A stretch of 64,000 nucleotides of DNA from Lederbergia panacisoli (GCF_024626525.1 NZ_JANJGU010000002.1:372001-436000); one strand, 5' to 3'. Positions 27,290 to 37,454 are shown, counted from the stretch's first letter. The notes: a model not told the origin generated them from the letters alone. Made by a program: numbers and translations.

Positions 27290-27335
27290 AGCTGTCCAAT
27301 TCCAGCGCCCATCGATAAGCAAGGCACTTATGCTT
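27290..27335 (+). repeat. Dispersed intergenic element, partial copy 4 (ends only)
   Basis: It holds TAGCTGTCCAATTCCAGCGCC, CATCGATAAGC and GCACTTATGCTTTT, which match the two ends of the 29384-29591 copy with the middle deleted (first block split over 20 bases in the genome). It looks like an internal deletion product. Confidence 0.55.
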
Positions 27336-27341
27336 TTCTAT

Positions 27342-28091
27342 CTAATTCACTTTTGAATCGTATTCCATGTCCCATAGCTTTTCGAAAAATGGCTGACCTT
27401 TAATAAGATTTTCGCACAGCATTAAATGTTTTTCCGACCAGCCCATCTTTGTTTCCTGGTAAAGATAGTTCCATACTTCTTCAAATTCCATCGTCTGGAT
27501 CTCGTTGTATTTGTTAGGTGCCCATTCAGTATACCAATAACGTATTTCAGGAGTGTTTTTCGAAGAGTATAGCTGGTCCAGGGCCATAAACATTAAGTGT
27601 TTTAATTGACGTTCCTTTCTTGTCAAACCATACATCAATTCTGGTTCTGGCGACAATATATGGTGCTCTTTATCCATATTTTCTTTATTAAACTTGTAAG
27701 GAAACGGTTCATTTTTCATCGTCATCTCATAAACCAACTGTTCTTGACGAGGAATTAATCTGCTTTTGCGAAGCGGAATTGAATAGCCAATTGTGTCAAC
27801 CGCCATGATCCCTTTTCCATCTGTTACGACAAAACAATACTCCAATTGTACACGCTCATGATTTTTTCTTAAGTATGCTTTCTTATAAACATCATTTAAT
27901 AGGGTCTGTGGCAGTTCAGCCAAATTATTTTCTATGTAGTGGAAGAGGACCGGCTCAATCAACAATAGTGGAACTTGATCAAGGAGCTCGATAACATCTT
28001 CTCCTCGACGCCATTCATGAAAATGGCATACGTTATAGCCGTTCTCCTCCCCTTCAAACCAATTGACCCAAACATCGTGAAGATATAGCAT
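27342..28091 (-). CDS. yjbA: YjbA family protein (DUF3603)
   Basis: A 249-residue cytosolic protein matching B. subtilis YjbA. It starts [19 protein letters not shown] and includes [15 protein letters not shown] and a central stretch [13 protein letters not shown]. No catalytic motif is evident and no function is known. The ATG follows GAGGGATAAGG. In B. subtilis it lies beside trpS in the same order, here convergent with trpS across a shortened repeat element. Confidence 0.87.
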   Translation of the reverse strand: MLYLHDVWVNWFEGEENGYNVCHFHEWRRGEDVIELLDQVPLLLIEPVLFHYIENNLAELPQTLLNDVYKKAYLRKNHERVQLEYCFVVTDGKGIMAVDTIGYSIPLRKSRLIPRQEQLVYEMTMKNEPFPYKFNKENMDKEHHILSPEPELMYGLTRKERQLKHLMFMALDQLYSSKNTPEIRYWYTEWAPNKYNEIQTMEFEEVWNYLYQETKMGWSEKHLMLCENLIKGQPFFEKLWDMEYDSKVN

Positions 28092-28147
28092 CCTTATCCC
28101 TCACTTCATAACCTTTTGTCAATCAGTATAGGCAGGGTGCAGTTAAT

Positions 28148-28381
28148 TTATTCCTCTTTATCATTGTGACTGATTATTTTCTCATTACTATAAAAAATAG
28201 CACCAGCTATCATGATTAATCCAATTGGCATTAAGTAACATTCAGGTCTCCTTAATATAAAGAAGAAATAATCACTAAAACTTCTTCCCATAGTGACCAA
28301 ATTTAAATATCCGATTAAGCTAACACCACCTGATACGGAAAAGCCAAACCCAAGCATTAGCATAAAACCCCTAAATAACAT
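28148..28381 (-). CDS. Small membrane protein, 77 residues
   Basis: A 77-residue protein with two to three hydrophobic segments (GFMLMLGFGFSVSGGVSLIGYL and LMPIGLIMIAGAIFY, first shown as residues spanning about 5-25) and a polar C-terminus ending HNDKEE. The ATG at 28381 follows AAGGA by 11 bases; another ATG at 28393 overlaps that site. I do not recognise a family. The gene lies between yjbA and yjaZ, where B. subtilis has the app operon. Confidence 0.6.
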   Translation of the reverse strand: MLFRGFMLMLGFGFSVSGGVSLIGYLNLVTMGRSFSDYFFFILRRPECYLMPIGLIMIAGAIFYSNEKIISHNDKEE

Positions 28382-28472
28382 AGTATGGCACATCCTTATT
28401 CATTCTTTAGCTCGCCTTTTTATTGAGTATATGTATAACTCCAATGGGACATGCTTTAAAAAAAGCCCTCCG

Positions 28473-29267
28473 TTAACTGGAAGGCGAATCAAAAATTTCA
28501 TTATTATATAGGATTTTTTTTGACGGAATAGTAAATGTATCAATCATCGTGATATTGTTTCGTTTTACATAACCTTTTGCCAATTCGTATCCGACCGCGT
28601 AGCCCAACATAAAAGGCACTCCTCTTCTCCCAAATAAGAGTTCATCATGTTCACGGTCTCTTCGGGTTAGTTGAAAATTAGGTTCATACATTTGCTTCAA
28701 ATCCCTTTTCAATTTCTCTTTCGTATATAGTTTTGTCCATGGTGCTAAGTATTCTGATCCACAACTGTTAAGTACAGCCAGCTCAGCAAATCCTTCAAAA
28801 AGAATTGAATCAAGCAAAGTATAATCTTTTTCATTCTTTCTAAGTTTGCTTAATCTTGCGCAATGATGATATTCATGAACAAAAAGGGCTTCTAATTCCT
28901 TTTCATTTAGCCCTTCAGAAATAAAAAGGAACAATTTATTATGAAATGCCAACCCTGAACGACCGTTGTTCCGCCGTCTAAGTAAAGAATTTTGTTGGTT
29001 GATTGGAAATATATATATATCCACAGCTGGACCTTTCCATTTTCTACGATATTTTAAGTATATTTTGTTTATTTTCGCCCAAACTTCCTCTTCTTTTAGC
29101 CTATTTAAGATGTGAAATGCATTACGTGATGGCCTATACATACCGAATTGTGTTAAGTACTCATAAAAGTCTTCCGCATCCTGTACTTCCGGCTTAGCCA
29201 TCTTTCCCATTTCCCAAGGCTGATTAAAGTGATTCTCAAGCCATTTATCGGTTTCAATTACCCCCAT
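28473..29267 (-). CDS. yjaZ: YjaZ-like predicted Zn-dependent protease (DUF2268)
   Basis: A 264-residue protein with the metalloprotease-like motif HEYHHC (HExxH) near residue 150 in ALFVHEYHHCARL, and the downstream acidic FEGFAEL. This is the DUF2268 predicted zinc protease fold (cytosolic, no signal peptide). GVPFMLGYAVGYELA is conserved near the C-terminus. The ATG follows AAGGAGG. In B. subtilis yjaZ also lies next to fabF. The substrate is unknown. Confidence 0.85.
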   Translation of the reverse strand: MGVIETDKWLENHFNQPWEMGKMAKPEVQDAEDFYEYLTQFGMYRPSRNAFHILNRLKEEEVWAKINKIYLKYRRKWKGPAVDIYIFPINQQNSLLRRRNNGRSGLAFHNKLFLFISEGLNEKELEALFVHEYHHCARLSKLRKNEKDYTLLDSILFEGFAELAVLNSCGSEYLAPWTKLYTKEKLKRDLKQMYEPNFQLTRRDREHDELLFGRRGVPFMLGYAVGYELAKGYVKRNNITMIDTFTIPSKKILYNNEIFDSPSS

Positions 29268-29383
29268 AATTACCGCCTCCTTTTGTTATGTTATTAAACA
29301 ATAAAGAGGGAGGTACATGATATTTATAAGAATACACGTAAAAAAGAAAACACGTCTTATGAAGATCGTGTTTTCCCATTTTC

Positions 29384-29591
29384 AGTCTAGCTTCAGCGCC
29401 TATCGACTAGCAAACTTCTTGCCATTTTCGCTTGCGTAGTCAAAATCGGCTCGTCCCTCGCCGTGTTTCCTTTATCGCAAGTCTTAGGCCGAAAAAGTAA
29501 CGTCGACTAAAAACCGCCACGTCCTTATGTCTTCGTCGACAGACCCACATCCTGTGGGCCTGTACGTCGATAAACAAGCGCTTATGCTTTT
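29384..29591 (+). repeat. Dispersed intergenic element, copy 5 (best full-length copy)
   Basis: Begins TCTAGCTTCAGCGCCTATCG, then CTAGCAAACTTCTTGCC, CCGTGTTTCCTTTATCGC, AAGTCTTAGGCCGAAAAAG, ACGTCGACTAAAAACCGCC, CCCACATCCTGTGGG and ends GCGCTTATGCTTTT, 4 bases from the fabF stop codon. Small inverted repeats around CCCACATCCTGTGGG and the GTCGAC blocks suggest a folded RNA, perhaps serving as the fabHF terminator. Confidence 0.85.
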
Positions 29592-29595
29592 GGTA

Positions 29596-30831
29596 TTATT
29601 CATATTTTTTGAATGCAATTGTAGCGTTATGTCCGCCAAATCCTAGTGAATTGCTTAGGACTGCCTTAATATCAGCTTTTCTTGCTTCATTTACAACATA
29701 ATCGAGATCACAGTCTGGATCTGGTGTTTCATAATTCATTGTTGGTGGAAGTATTCCTTCTTTTAATGCTAATACAGAGAAAATAGCTTCAACTCCACCT
29801 GCAGCCCCCAGAAGATGTCCAGTCATCGATTTTGTGGAACTCATCGCTAATTTATAAGCATGATCCCCAAAAACTTCTTTTACAGCCATTGTTTCATATT
29901 TATCATTATATGGAGTACTTGTACCATGAGCATTAATATAATCAATATCTTCCGGTACAAGTCCCGCATCTTGAATGGCGATTTTCATAGCACGCACTCC
30001 GCCTTCACCACCTGGTGCAGGCGCCGTAATATGATGAGCGTCACCAGTTGAACCATAGCCCACAATTTCTGCATAAATATGGGCTCCACGACTTAAAGCA
30101 TGCTCGAGTTCTTCAAGAACAACGATTCCGGCCCCTTCTCCAATAACAAAACCATCACGGTTCAAGTCAAATGGTCTGCTTGCTGTTTCTGGATCAGGAT
30201 TTGTAGATAAAGCAGTATTTGCACAGAATCCCGCCACAGACATACGAGTAATTGGCGCTTCAGCTCCTCCAGCAATCATTGCGGTAGCATCTCCGCGCTG
30301 GATAACTTTAAAGGCGTCTCCGATAGAATTCGTTCCTGTCGCACATGCAGTTACTGTACAAGAGTTGACACCTTTTGCTCCAAGATAGATTGAAATCTGC
30401 CCTGTAGCCATGTCTGGAATCATCATTGGAACAAAAAACGGACTTACACGGCGATATCCTCTTTTTTGGAATACTTCAAACTGATTTTCGAAAGTTTCCA
30501 AACCGCCAATCCCTGAACCTACCCAGACCCCAATTTGATCAGCATTTGAATCATCAATTTTTAATTCGGCATCTTTAACCGCCATCATTGCAGCAGCTAC
30601 AGCATAATGAGTAAAGCGATCCATTTTCCGAGCTTCTTTTCTTTCGACATAGTTTTCAATATCAAAACCTTTTACTTCTGCAGCAACTTTTGCTGAATAT
30701 TCATCAGGGTTCAATCTTGTTAATGGTCCTACTCCTGATTTACCTGCTAATACATTTTTCCATGTTGCAGCTGCATCATTACCAAGTGGTGATACAGCAC
30801 CAATTCCTGTTACTACAACTCTTTTTTTCAT
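29596..30831 (-). CDS. fabF: Beta-ketoacyl-ACP synthase II (FabF)
   Basis: A 411-residue condensing enzyme that elongates acyl-ACP with malonyl-ACP. Its Cys-His-His triad is visible: catalytic Cys in [14 protein letters not shown], His in [11 protein letters not shown] and His in [22 protein letters not shown] is the C-terminal glycine motif. The ATG follows AAAGGAG. It is the second gene of fabH-fabF and follows fabH by 44 bases. Confidence 0.97.
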   Translation of the reverse strand: MKKRVVVTGIGAVSPLGNDAAATWKNVLAGKSGVGPLTRLNPDEYSAKVAAEVKGFDIENYVERKEARKMDRFTHYAVAAAMMAVKDAELKIDDSNADQIGVWVGSGIGGLETFENQFEVFQKRGYRRVSPFFVPMMIPDMATGQISIYLGAKGVNSCTVTACATGTNSIGDAFKVIQRGDATAMIAGGAEAPITRMSVAGFCANTALSTNPDPETASRPFDLNRDGFVIGEGAGIVVLEELEHALSRGAHIYAEIVGYGSTGDAHHITAPAPGGEGGVRAMKIAIQDAGLVPEDIDYINAHGTSTPYNDKYETMAVKEVFGDHAYKLAMSSTKSMTGHLLGAAGGVEAIFSVLALKEGILPPTMNYETPDPDCDLDYVVNEARKADIKAVLSNSLGFGGHNATIAFKKYE

Positions 30832-30875
30832 TTTTTACCAGCTCCTTTAAATAAAAAAAGAAGGTTTAAAAATTA

Positions 30876-31808
30876 TTATAGTCCCCATTTCATGGCAATG
30901 GCTCCCCATGTTAATCCACCGCCAAAGCCAACCATAACAATTATATCATCATCTTTAATTTTTCCAGCTTCCAATTCATCAGCAAGCGCAATAGGGATAG
31001 ATGCTGACGATGTGTTTCCGTATTTATGAATTGTTTTGGACATCTTTTCTTCTGGTAGGTCAAGCCTCTGCCTAGCAGCTTCCATAATTCTAATATTAGC
31101 CTGATGTGGAATTAGAAAGTCAACATCGTCTTTTGAAAGACCTGCTTTTTCTAACACATTTACGGATGATTCTCCCATCTGTCTTACAGCAAATTTAAAA
31201 ACTTCTCTACCATTCATCATAATGAATTGTTCTTGATAAAGATAGTTGCCACCAGATCCATCTGCACCCAATTCAAACGAAAGTATACCCCTGCCTTCCG
31301 AAACTGGTCCTAATACTGCAGCACCTGCTCCATCACCAAATAAAACGGCAGTGTTACGGTCATTCCAATCCGTAATTTTTGAAAGCTTTTCAGCTCCAAC
31401 AATTAAAATATGTTTATATGCACCATTTTCGATAAATTGTTTTGCTGTGGCAATTCCGTACATAAAGCCTGCACACGCAGCACTAAGATCCATTGCGGCA
31501 GCCTTAGTACAACCTAATCTAGCTTGAAGCATACACGATACAGTAGGAAATGGCCGATCTGGGGTAACTGTTGCAACCAAAATCATATCAATATCTTCAG
31601 GTGATAATCCTGCATTTTCTATTGCATTTTTAGCAGCTACATACGCCATATCAGCTGTATCTACATCATCGGCGGCGATTCTTCTCTCTTCGATGCCTGT
31701 CCGTGTCCTGATCCATTCGTCAGAAGTATCCATCATTTTTTCCATATCTCGATTCGTTAAGATCTTTTCAGGAACATATTTTCCAACTCCGATTATTCCA
31801 GCACCCAT
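30876..31808 (-). CDS. fabH: Beta-ketoacyl-ACP synthase III (FabHA)
   Basis: A 310-residue initiating condensing enzyme that joins a short acyl-CoA with malonyl-ACP, so it sets the iso/anteiso starter of Bacillus fatty acids. The triad is Cys in [12 protein letters not shown], His in [11 protein letters not shown] and Asn in [10 protein letters not shown]. The sequence is closest to B. subtilis FabHA. The ATG at 31808 has AGGTAGGG upstream; an ATG at 31829 has none. A FapR-type operator and strong promoter lie upstream. Confidence 0.95.
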   Translation of the reverse strand: MGAGIIGVGKYVPEKILTNRDMEKMMDTSDEWIRTRTGIEERRIAADDVDTADMAYVAAKNAIENAGLSPEDIDMILVATVTPDRPFPTVSCMLQARLGCTKAAAMDLSAACAGFMYGIATAKQFIENGAYKHILIVGAEKLSKITDWNDRNTAVLFGDGAGAAVLGPVSEGRGILSFELGADGSGGNYLYQEQFIMMNGREVFKFAVRQMGESSVNVLEKAGLSKDDVDFLIPHQANIRIMEAARQRLDLPEEKMSKTIHKYGNTSSASIPIALADELEAGKIKDDDIIVMVGFGGGLTWGAIAMKWGL

Positions 31809-31852
31809 GTAGCTAATCCCTACCTTCATTGAATAAAAATTATTATCATATA

Positions 31853-31897
31853 TTAAGACTTGGTGCTAATTATAACATCAGGCGGAATTCTTGTAAA
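31853..31897 (-). promoter_or_regulatory. fabHF promoter with FapR-type operator
   Basis: On the minus strand, -35 TTTACA (31897-31892) and a perfect TATAAT (31874-31869) are 17 bases apart. The 17-base TTAGCACCAAGTCTTAA (31869-31853) directly follows the -10 and matches the FapR operator pattern with degenerate half-sites. Layout is the same as at fabI (9307-9352). Confidence 0.82.
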
Positions 31898-32041
31898 TTG
31901 GGATTAATTTAATTTGATTGGATCGATTTCCATCATTATGTATTTTAAGCGTACTTGTCCAGTCATTCTCCTTTCCTTATATTACTTACATTTTAGCCCA
32001 AGACCCAATTACTGAAAAGTAAAATAGTAATAACATTATTA

Positions 32042-32638
32042 CTATATATATAGTTCATCTGTATTTTTCTCTACATGCTCAATTATTCCTCTCGTTATAT
32101 TAGATGATGCGATTTCCATTTTCCTCCACTTTTTATCCAAGCTAGAATTTAAAAAGAGAAAAGCATCCTCCTTGTTTAATTCATTATTAAGAATACAATA
32201 TTCGACGAGGTTCATTCCTCTTTCCCGTATTTCACTTTTAAGGTTTTCAATATTGGAACAAAAATTAGAATTTCGTTTATCTATGGCAGGTGGTTGAATA
32301 AATACAAAAGTTGATTGTTTATATGTTTCATCTAGTGCAAGTGTTTTTATTATGCGTATAAAATGTGTATGAATATCAGGAAAGTCATTGGAATAAAAGT
32401 CAGTTAGTGGAATAATAAAATAGTGTATGGGCTCATTGATTTTTTTTATACAATTTTCTTCTAATTGTTCATATTGTAAATTGGCATTTCTACCAATGAA
32501 TAACCACTTTTCTTCATGTTCCTCGTTCTGCCATTCGGCAAAATCCTTCGCAAATACTTTATATCCTTTCTCAAGCAATTGAACGCAAAATTCATAGCCA
32601 AGAAACTGTCTTGCTCCGAATACTACAGCAGATTTCAA
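32042..32638 (-). CDS. Rossmann-fold (NAD-binding-like) protein, YjaV-position gene
   Basis: A 198-residue protein. The N-terminus KSAVVFGARQFLGYEF resembles the nucleotide loop of extended SDR/epimerase proteins (GxxxFLG), but the remaining sequence is diverged and lacks a clear YxxxK. The best start is the TTG at 32638, with AAAGGAG 9 bases upstream; an ATG 9 bases earlier abuts that site. It sits beside yjzD, where B. subtilis has yjaU/yjaV. The function is unknown. Confidence 0.65.
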   Translation of the reverse strand: MKSAVVFGARQFLGYEFCVQLLEKGYKVFAKDFAEWQNEEHEEKWLFIGRNANLQYEQLEENCIKKINEPIHYFIIPLTDFYSNDFPDIHTHFIRIIKTLALDETYKQSTFVFIQPPAIDKRNSNFCSNIENLKSEIRERGMNLVEYCILNNELNKEDAFLFLNSSLDKKWRKMEIASSNITRGIIEHVEKNTDELYI

Positions 32639-32815
32639 ATCATCCATCTCCTTTCTAATATCCCTTATTACATCCTATGCAAATGCCAAAGAGTATAACC
32701 AAAATCACAGAATTATCACTTTTACATTACTAATATGTATGGTATGATTTTATAGGTATATCCATGGAGTGAATTACTTTACATAAACTTCATTTTGAAT
32801 TGGGGTGAACGATTT

Positions 32816-33001
32816 ATGAAATATGTATGGGGATTTATTTGGACTTTTCTTCTCATCCAAATGTTGACGTATGTTGCAGGTTCAATGTTATCCGTTCCTT
32901 ATGACTTTAAAACTGGAAGCATATTAGGAATTGGTGCATTTATATTAATGGTCATTGTCACTGCAGTATTACCTACGGTTACTAATGTTGAGGAACATTA
33001 A
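32816..33001 (+). CDS. yjzD: YjzD (DUF2929) small membrane protein
   Basis: A 61-residue protein with two hydrophobic segments (GFIWTFLLIQMLTYVAG and LGIGAFILMVIVTAVLP) and a short acidic end. It matches YjzD/DUF2929 in length and pattern. The ATG at 32816 has GGGGTGA upstream; an in-frame TTG 21 bases earlier has none. A terminator follows the stop. The function is unknown. Confidence 0.82.
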   Translation: MKYVWGFIWTFLLIQMLTYVAGSMLSVPYDFKTGSILGIGAFILMVIVTAVLPTVTNVEEH

Positions 33002-33009
33002 TTATAATA

Positions 33010-33046
33010 AACGGGAAAGGTGTCACAGCACCTTTCCCGTTTTTAT
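33010..33046. terminator. Bidirectional terminator between yjzD and clpB
   Basis: Perfect 13-base arms AACGGGAAAGGTG (33010-33022) and CACCTTTCCCGTT (33029-33041), followed by T5 on the plus strand. It ends both yjzD and clpB. Confidence 0.88.
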
Positions 33047-35649
33047 TTTTGTACAGATATGGATAGTTCTTCATTTTCCTCATTAATTACTATTGTATCA
33101 TATGGATGAACATGTCCAGCAATCATTTCCTTTGCCAGCTTAGTTTCTATATGACTTTGTAAAAATCTTTTTAACGGACGAGCGCCGTACACTGGATCAT
33201 AAGCTGCTCGAGCAACAAACTCTTTTGCTTGCTCAGATATTTTTAAATATATATTTTGTTCTATCAAACGGCGCTGTAATTCTTCTGCCAGCTTACCTAC
33301 TATGCCTTTGATGTTTTCCAAAGTAAGTGGCTTAAACAGTATTATATCATCCACTCTGTTTAAAAATTCAGGCTTAAACGCTGCACGGAGTTGCCCCATA
33401 ACGAGGTCTTTAGTTTGTTCATCAATATGTTCCTCATTTTTTTCACGTTCTAATAAAAATGCAGAGCCGATATTTGATGTCATAATGATTACTGTATTTT
33501 TAAAGTCAATTCGCCTTCCTTGGGAATCTGTAATTCTACCGTCATCAAGCACTTGCAGTAAAATATTGAACACTTCAGGATGGGCCTTCTCAATTTCATC
33601 AAGTAAAATGACAGAATACGGTTTTCTTCTTACAGCTTCTGTAAGCTGTCCACCTTCTTCATATCCGACATATCCGGGAGGAGCACCTATTAATCTAGAT
33701 ACTGCATGTTTTTCCATATATTCAGACATATCAATCCTTATCATATGTTCTTCACTATCGAATAATGTTTCTGCTAACGCTTTAGCAAGTTCAGTTTTAC
33801 CGACTCCTGTAGGACCAAGAAAAATAAATGAACCGATTGGACGGTTTGGATCCTTAATTCCCGCTCTGGCACGCAGTACTGCATTGCTAACAAGTTCAAC
33901 CGCTTCATCTTGACCAATTACTCGTTTATGCAAAATACTTTCAAGTCTTAAAAGCTTTTCCCGCTCTCCTTCGACTAGCTTCATGACGGGAATTCCAGTC
34001 CATCGTGAGACAATATCTGCTATTTCATCTTCAGTTACTTCTTCTTTTACTAAGCGATTTTCATCTTCTTGATGCTGCTGTAAGTTTATTTCCAAATCCT
34101 TTAATTCTTTTTCAACTGCTGGAATTTTCCCATGGCGAAGTTCGGCTGCTCGATTTAAATCATACTGATTTTCTGCATCTTCCAATTCTCTGCGCAGTTT
34201 CTCTAATTTTTCTCGCTTCTCTTTAATTTGTAAAATTTCATCTTTCTCCGACTGCCATTTAGCCCTCATCTCATTGGCCTTCTCTTTTAAATCGGCCAAA
34301 TCCTTTTGAAGAATTTCAAGCCTTGCTTTACTCGCTTCATCTTCTTCTTTTTGAAGTGCGGCCTCTTCGATTTCCAGTTGCATGACTCTCCTTGTTATTT
34401 CATCCAATTCACTGGGCATAGAATCAATTTCAACACGAATATTTGCGCAAGCTTCATCAACGAGGTCAATTGCCTTATCCGGTAAAAAACGATCTGTAAT
34501 ATACCGATCAGACAAAGTGGCAGATGCAACAAGCGCCCTATCATGTATATTTACTCCATGGTGAATTTCAAAACGTTCTTTCAAACCGCGCAATATGGAG
34601 ATCGTGTCTTCTACAGATGGTTCAGGAACTAATACTTTTTGAAATCTTCTTTCAAGGGCAGGATCCTTTTCAATATACAAACGATATTCATCCAAAGTAG
34701 TAGCACCGATGCAATGCAGCTCTCCCCTTGCGAGCATCGGTTTCAGCATATTGCCTGCATCCATCGACCCTTCCGCTTTTCCAGCCCCAACAATCGTATG
34801 GATTTCATCTATAAATAGAAGTATTTTTCCTTCGCTCTTTTTAATTTCCTGTAAAACAGCTTTCAGCCTTTCTTCGAATTCTCCTCGAAATTTTGCACCT
34901 GCAATCAACGCACCCATATCTAATGCAAAAATGGTTTTATCCTTTAATCCCTCTGGTACATCCTTCCTAACTATACGTTGTGCAAGCCCTTCAACAATAG
35001 CCGTTTTCCCTACTCCCGGTTCCCCAATTAGAACAGGGTTGTTTTTTGTTTTGCGAGATAATATCCGAATGACATTTCTAATTTCATTATCCCTGCCAAT
35101 GACTGGATCCACTTTGCCGGATTTTACTTCAGAGACAAGATCTCGCCCGTACTTTTCTAATACTTCATATGTAGCTTCTGGATTTTGTGACACCACACGC
35201 TGTCCCCCTCTCACTTTTTCAATTTCTGTACGTAATTTTTGTTTTGTCATTCCATGTTGAACTAAAAAAATCGTAAGTTCACTTCTTTTCTGATCCATTA
35301 ACGCTAGTGCAAAGTGTTCGACTGATAAATATTCATCTTTGAATGATTCCTTTTCTTTCTCTGCATTGTTCATGAGATTTTGCATATCTAAACTGAGATA
35401 TTGCCCACCTTTAATTCCTGATCCTGTCACTTGTGGCATTTTTTCAATTAATTGATGTATTTCGTGCTGAAGAGTACTTTTTCCTAGTCCTGCATGTTCA
35501 TATAAATTATTGAGCAAACTATCATTTCTATCTGATAAAGCTTTCCAAACGTGAACAATATCAATTTCAGGGTGATTGAGCCTAATCGCCGTTTGCTGAG
35601 CTTCAGCAAATGCTTCCTGCATGGTCATCGTCATTTTGCTTAAATCCAT
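33043..35649 (-). CDS. clpB: ATP-dependent chaperone ClpB (disaggregase)
   Basis: An 868-residue Hsp100 disaggregase that works with DnaK. Order: N domain (1-150), NBD1 with Walker [10 protein letters not shown] near residue 207, middle coiled-coil domain about residues 405-525 (rich in [11 protein letters not shown]-type heptads), NBD2 with GPTGVGKTE near residue 610, and a C-terminal domain. The middle domain of ClpB length and lack of a ClpP-binding IGF loop distinguish it from ClpC. B. subtilis lacks ClpB but most other Bacillaceae have it. The ATG follows AAGGAGG. A terminator-like hairpin lies 24 bases upstream of the start, and no CtsR or CIRCE operator is seen. Confidence 0.96.
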   Translation of the reverse strand: MDLSKMTMTMQEAFAEAQQTAIRLNHPEIDIVHVWKALSDRNDSLLNNLYEHAGLGKSTLQHEIHQLIEKMPQVTGSGIKGGQYLSLDMQNLMNNAEKEKESFKDEYLSVEHFALALMDQKRSELTIFLVQHGMTKQKLRTEIEKVRGGQRVVSQNPEATYEVLEKYGRDLVSEVKSGKVDPVIGRDNEIRNVIRILSRKTKNNPVLIGEPGVGKTAIVEGLAQRIVRKDVPEGLKDKTIFALDMGALIAGAKFRGEFEERLKAVLQEIKKSEGKILLFIDEIHTIVGAGKAEGSMDAGNMLKPMLARGELHCIGATTLDEYRLYIEKDPALERRFQKVLVPEPSVEDTISILRGLKERFEIHHGVNIHDRALVASATLSDRYITDRFLPDKAIDLVDEACANIRVEIDSMPSELDEITRRVMQLEIEEAALQKEEDEASKARLEILQKDLADLKEKANEMRAKWQSEKDEILQIKEKREKLEKLRRELEDAENQYDLNRAAELRHGKIPAVEKELKDLEINLQQHQEDENRLVKEEVTEDEIADIVSRWTGIPVMKLVEGEREKLLRLESILHKRVIGQDEAVELVSNAVLRARAGIKDPNRPIGSFIFLGPTGVGKTELAKALAETLFDSEEHMIRIDMSEYMEKHAVSRLIGAPPGYVGYEEGGQLTEAVRRKPYSVILLDEIEKAHPEVFNILLQVLDDGRITDSQGRRIDFKNTVIIMTSNIGSAFLLEREKNEEHIDEQTKDLVMGQLRAAFKPEFLNRVDDIILFKPLTLENIKGIVGKLAEELQRRLIEQNIYLKISEQAKEFVARAAYDPVYGARPLKRFLQSHIETKLAKEMIAGHVHPYDTIVINEENEELSISVQK

Positions 35650-35672
35650 TGGCGCACCTCCTTACAAATATT

Positions 35673-35716
35673 AAAAATAGCGGAAAGCTTCTTTATTTCA
35701 AGGAGCATTCCGCTAT
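35673..35716 (-). terminator. Terminator-like hairpin between yitW-like gene and clpB
   Basis: Minus-strand ATAGCGGAA (35716-35708) pairs with TTCCGCTAT (35685-35677), with inner GCT/AGC and CTT/AAG pairs and then T5. It comes 46 bases after the upstream gene's stop and 24 bases before the clpB ATG, so clpB transcripts started upstream must pass it. Confidence 0.75.
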
Positions 35717-35762
35717 ATATTTTCCCTAATTTATACCCTAATAACGCGGCGTTCCTTTATCA

Positions 35763-36071
35763 TCATGTTACGCCAAGAGCAATTTTCGCATATCGTGACA
35801 TTTTATCCTTCGTCCAAGGCGGATTCCAAACAATGTCGACTTCCGTTTGTTTTACTTCAGGTAAATCTGCTAAAGCTGCCTGAACTTGATCAACAATAAC
35901 AGGGGCAAGTGGGCAGCCCATAGATGTTAATGTCATCGTAACTTTCGCAATGCCTTCATCATTTAGGTCAACATCATAGACTAAACCAAGGTTTACTATA
36001 TCAATCCCCAGCTCGGGGTCGATCACTTGTTCAAGAGCACCATATATATTCTCTTTTAAAGCCTCATCCAT
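35763..36071 (-). CDS. yitW: MIP18/SufT-type metal-sulfur cluster assembly factor (YitW)
   Basis: A 102-residue protein of the MIP18 (DUF59/PaaD-like) family that helps assemble or deliver Fe-S clusters. Conserved features: DPELGIDIVNLGLVYDV, the cysteine motif TSMGCPLAP, and DIVWNPPWTKDKMS. The ATG at 36071 follows AAAAGGAG; a longer open frame upstream has no initiation signals and runs into the yitV end. It follows yitV in the same order as in B. subtilis. Confidence 0.9.
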   Translation of the reverse strand: MDEALKENIYGALEQVIDPELGIDIVNLGLVYDVDLNDEGIAKVTMTLTSMGCPLAPVIVDQVQAALADLPEVKQTEVDIVWNPPWTKDKMSRYAKIALGVT

Positions 36072-36150
36072 TTGAACACACTCCTTTTCAAAATAAATTG
36101 CTTCTCTTCCTATCATACCAAACATGGTAAAAAAACAAACTGAAATGATT

Positions 36151-36927
36151 TCATTTTTCAAGCAAATATTTCTCAAACCAGGCGACTGTTTCCAATAAAC
36201 CTTCCCTGCTCACTTTATGATCTGCCTCTTCATCAACGATAAATTTTAAGTAAGATGGATTATGTTCATATTCTTTCTTTATCTTTTCATAAAAAGTATA
36301 TGTAGGCCCAAATGGCACAACTGGATCTTTTTTTCCATGCCAGAACATAAGTGGTCTATCTCTAAGTTTTTCCGGTTGGTTACTAAGATCAAATTTCTGC
36401 AAACTAGCGTACATTTCTTCCAATTCCTTATTTGAAAAAGACAAACTAGGATTAACTTTTTGCAGATGATCAATCTGAGCTCGAGCAAACGCTTCGTAAT
36501 GGGGACTCCCCATTAGGGATACAGCGGCTTTTATCCATTCATATTGAGTTAATGCCCCTAATGTGACAATTCCACCCATTGATGTACCCGCTAAGCCTAT
36601 GTTTGCGGGATCAGCTATTCCCCTATTCACAAAATAATCTTTTATCAAATCTAATTCAGTTACCGTATTAATTACGATATCCCAAAAATGATACATAATT
36701 TCATCATCACTATGACCGGCGCTTCTTTCTCCATGAAACTTCGCTTCCGGCAACACAACACGAAAGCCTGATTCTGCTAAAAGGTACGCATAATGAAGAT
36801 TATGCTCTTTCGCAGAAGTAAACCCATGGACAAAAAAAATAAGTGGTAGCATCTTTTCTTCGTTTCCGCTTTTTACGACATGTAGTAACGGAATGTCATT
36901 TGCTTTTTCGTTCCTTATTTCAATCAT
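36151..36927 (-). CDS. yitV: Alpha/beta hydrolase, prolyl-oligopeptidase-like esterase (YitV)
   Basis: A 258-residue soluble hydrolase. FFVHGFTSAKEHN gives the oxyanion loop and GTSMGG holds the catalytic serine near residue 115. HGKKDPVVPF supplies the acid Asp and EADHKVS the histidine. The fold is close to esterase/peptidase families such as YitV of B. subtilis. The ATG follows AAAAGGGGAT. Start codon choice is unambiguous. The substrate is unknown. It is 80 bases upstream of the yitW start. Confidence 0.85.
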   Translation of the reverse strand: MIEIRNEKANDIPLLHVVKSGNEEKMLPLIFFVHGFTSAKEHNLHYAYLLAESGFRVVLPEAKFHGERSAGHSDDEIMYHFWDIVINTVTELDLIKDYFVNRGIADPANIGLAGTSMGGIVTLGALTQYEWIKAAVSLMGSPHYEAFARAQIDHLQKVNPSLSFSNKELEEMYASLQKFDLSNQPEKLRDRPLMFWHGKKDPVVPFGPTYTFYEKIKKEYEHNPSYLKFIVDEEADHKVSREGLLETVAWFEKYLLEK

Positions 36928-37104
36928 GATGCTATCCCCTTTTCCCTAAATTCTTTTCCTATTTATTTTAGCACTCCCTTTTGGCTAATTTCAAAAAATT
37001 GCACTGAACTGCCAATTCTTTCACGGGTTTTTCACTGGTCTTTGACAAACAATAACTTAGAACGTAAAGACGTTCCTTTCCAATTCTATATAGGGGTGAT
37101 ACGT

Positions 37105-37245
37105 GTGGGTAAAAAAAGTAAATCCAAACGTTTTGTCCAACATGGCAAAAACTCTGTAGAAAAACATGCAGAACGTTTTCCATATCGTTCGACCTTTGCA
37201 GAAGCGGAATTGAAAAGAAATGATGAATCTCTAGGGGGTATTTAG
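37105..37245 (+). CDS. Small basic protein, 46 residues
   Basis: A 46-residue hydrophilic peptide starting MGKKSKSKRFVQHGKNSVEK and ending ESLGGI, with more than a quarter Lys/Arg/His. The GTG at 37105 has AGGGGTGA just upstream. The next gene starts 2 bases after its stop. I do not recognise the family; the composition resembles small spore-core or acid-soluble-type peptides, but that is inference. Divergent from yitV. Confidence 0.55.
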   Translation: MGKKSKSKRFVQHGKNSVEKHAERFPYRSTFAEAELKRNDESLGGI

Positions 37246-37247
37246 TA

Positions 37248-37448
37248 GTGGGAAACAGACTCTTCCAAGAAGCACGAGATTTTGTTGAACACGCTGAAGA
37301 ACTCTTCCTTACAGGAGGTTCAAATGAAGAAAAAGAACAGGCCTTGCAAGTAGCGAAGAACGCCCTTTCCTCTGCTTATGCCAATACGACGTTCGCCGAG
37401 CAAGAGCAGCTTCGTGAATACCAACAGGTCCTTGATCGTTTAAAATAA
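37248..37448 (+). CDS. DUF3813 family protein (YizC-like)
   Basis: A 66-residue helical, acidic protein with MGNRLFQEARDFVEHAEELF at the start and NALSSAYANTTFAEQEQL in the middle, matching the DUF3813 (YizC) family. The GTG start follows AGGGGG. It is coupled to the 46-residue gene 2 bases upstream and is followed by a terminator. Function unknown. The neighbours yitV, yitT and yitS match the B. subtilis order. Confidence 0.8.
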   Translation: MGNRLFQEARDFVEHAEELFLTGGSNEEKEQALQVAKNALSSAYANTTFAEQEQLREYQQVLDRLK

Positions 37449-37454
37449 ATCGTT

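Noticed and set aside
31830-32041. comZ or med genes between fabH and the Rossmann protein gene
   Set aside because: The gap of about 210 bases holds only the fabHF promoter and AT-rich sequence.
33302-33913. 203-residue plus-strand frame opposite clpB
   Set aside because: It lies entirely antisense to the conserved second nucleotide-binding domain and lacks a ribosome site.
35650-35762. CtsR or CIRCE operator for clpB
   Set aside because: No GGTCAAA heptads and no TTAGCACTC-N9-GAGTGCTAA inverted repeat were found.
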